Assembly: GCA_002398365.1 (NCBI GenBank)
Contig: DGYK01000042.1
Span: 76,691-90,067 of the forward strand
Direction of reading: 5' to 3'
Source: Flammeovirgaceae bacterium UBA5008
GTDB lineage: Bacteria > Bacteroidota > Bacteroidia > Cytophagales > Cyclobacteriaceae
DNA: 13,377 nucleotides
The position numbers were made by a program, and so were the translations under genes. Under the pieces are notes generated by a model, which saw only the letters and a list, made by a program, of their open reading frames with translations, was not told the DNA's origin and did not search any database. Positions 13,342 to 13,377 of this stretch are shown piece after piece. Each line of letters starts with the position of its first letter. Position 1 is the first letter of the stretch.

Positions 13342-13377
13342 ACTTGTTTTGAAGGGACAAGTTTTTTTTTTTTTTTT
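13342..13377 (+). terminator. Hairpin with T-tract at the window edge
   Basis: ACTTGT (13342-13347), loop of nine, and ACAAGT (13357-13362) form a perfect 6-bp stem followed by T's to the end of the window. It would terminate the DUF3237 gene, 65 bp after its stop. The T-run ends where the window ends, so its real length and part of it may be an assembly artefact. Confidence 0.4.

Noticed and set aside
13119..13352. 77-codon plus-strand ORF overlapping the end of the DUF3237 gene
   Set aside because: Mostly the +1 shadow of a well-supported domain; no signal, motif or start context.
1..13377. tRNA, rRNA, CRISPR array, insertion sequence or riboswitch
   Set aside because: No cloverleaf, regularly spaced repeat-spacer pattern, transposase motif or conserved riboswitch core was seen by eye on either strand.
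13362..13377. 16-T run at the window end as a biological feature
   Set aside because: A homopolymer running to the edge may be an assembly end; only the hairpin before it is counted as evidence.

Overview
The window reads as a piece of a Bacteroidota chromosome, most likely Cytophagales-like. The reasons are: several lipoproteins with short signal peptides, secreted proteins whose signals end in AQ-type sites, start codons preceded by A-rich rather than Shine-Dalgarno sequence, promoter-like TTG / TAnnTTTG pairs, and many small orphan proteins of types common in that phylum. The taxonomic call is inference. No rRNA, tRNA, CRISPR array, transposase, integrase or phage gene was seen.

Left part (1-5842) is a run of mostly envelope genes: a 5'-truncated lipoprotein-like gene, a membrane-anchored serine beta-lactamase-like hydrolase, a lone minus-strand lipoprotein, a secreted protein with duplicated sheet-like units, a VOC (glyoxalase/bleomycin-resistance-like) protein, a secreted DUF2846-like protein and a small beta-barrel-like exported protein. 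Several are followed by hairpins that look like intrinsic terminators.

Right part (5843-13377) changes character. It looks more AT-rich (60-base samples: 31 G+C at 3481-3540, 20 at 7021-7080; samples only). It holds single, unrelated plus-strand genes separated by 40-440 bp: an SRPBCC protein, a DUF695 protein, a two-TM protein broken by an in-frame stop, a three-TM protein, a two-TM PH-like protein, a CxxC orphan, a lipoprotein, a stand-alone TIGR02452-type poly(ADP-ribose) glycohydrolase, a DUF6933-like protein and a secreted DUF3237 protein. They form no recognisable pathway.

The most interesting structure lies between these genes. One intergenic repeat (module A) occurs three times, each time 83-93 bp before the start codon of an unrelated gene. 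Its conserved core has a Bacteroidota-promoter-like layout: TTTTG, 20 bp, then GARATTTG. A second motif (module D, around GTTCGCAGTAATG) lies just before other starts, and a third (module B, ATCCTGCAAAT...TCAGACA) flanks the lipoprotein gene. Three genes are therefore each bracketed by direct repeats, as expected of a cassette-like or promoter-carrying accessory array. No recombinase is visible, so the mechanism is open.
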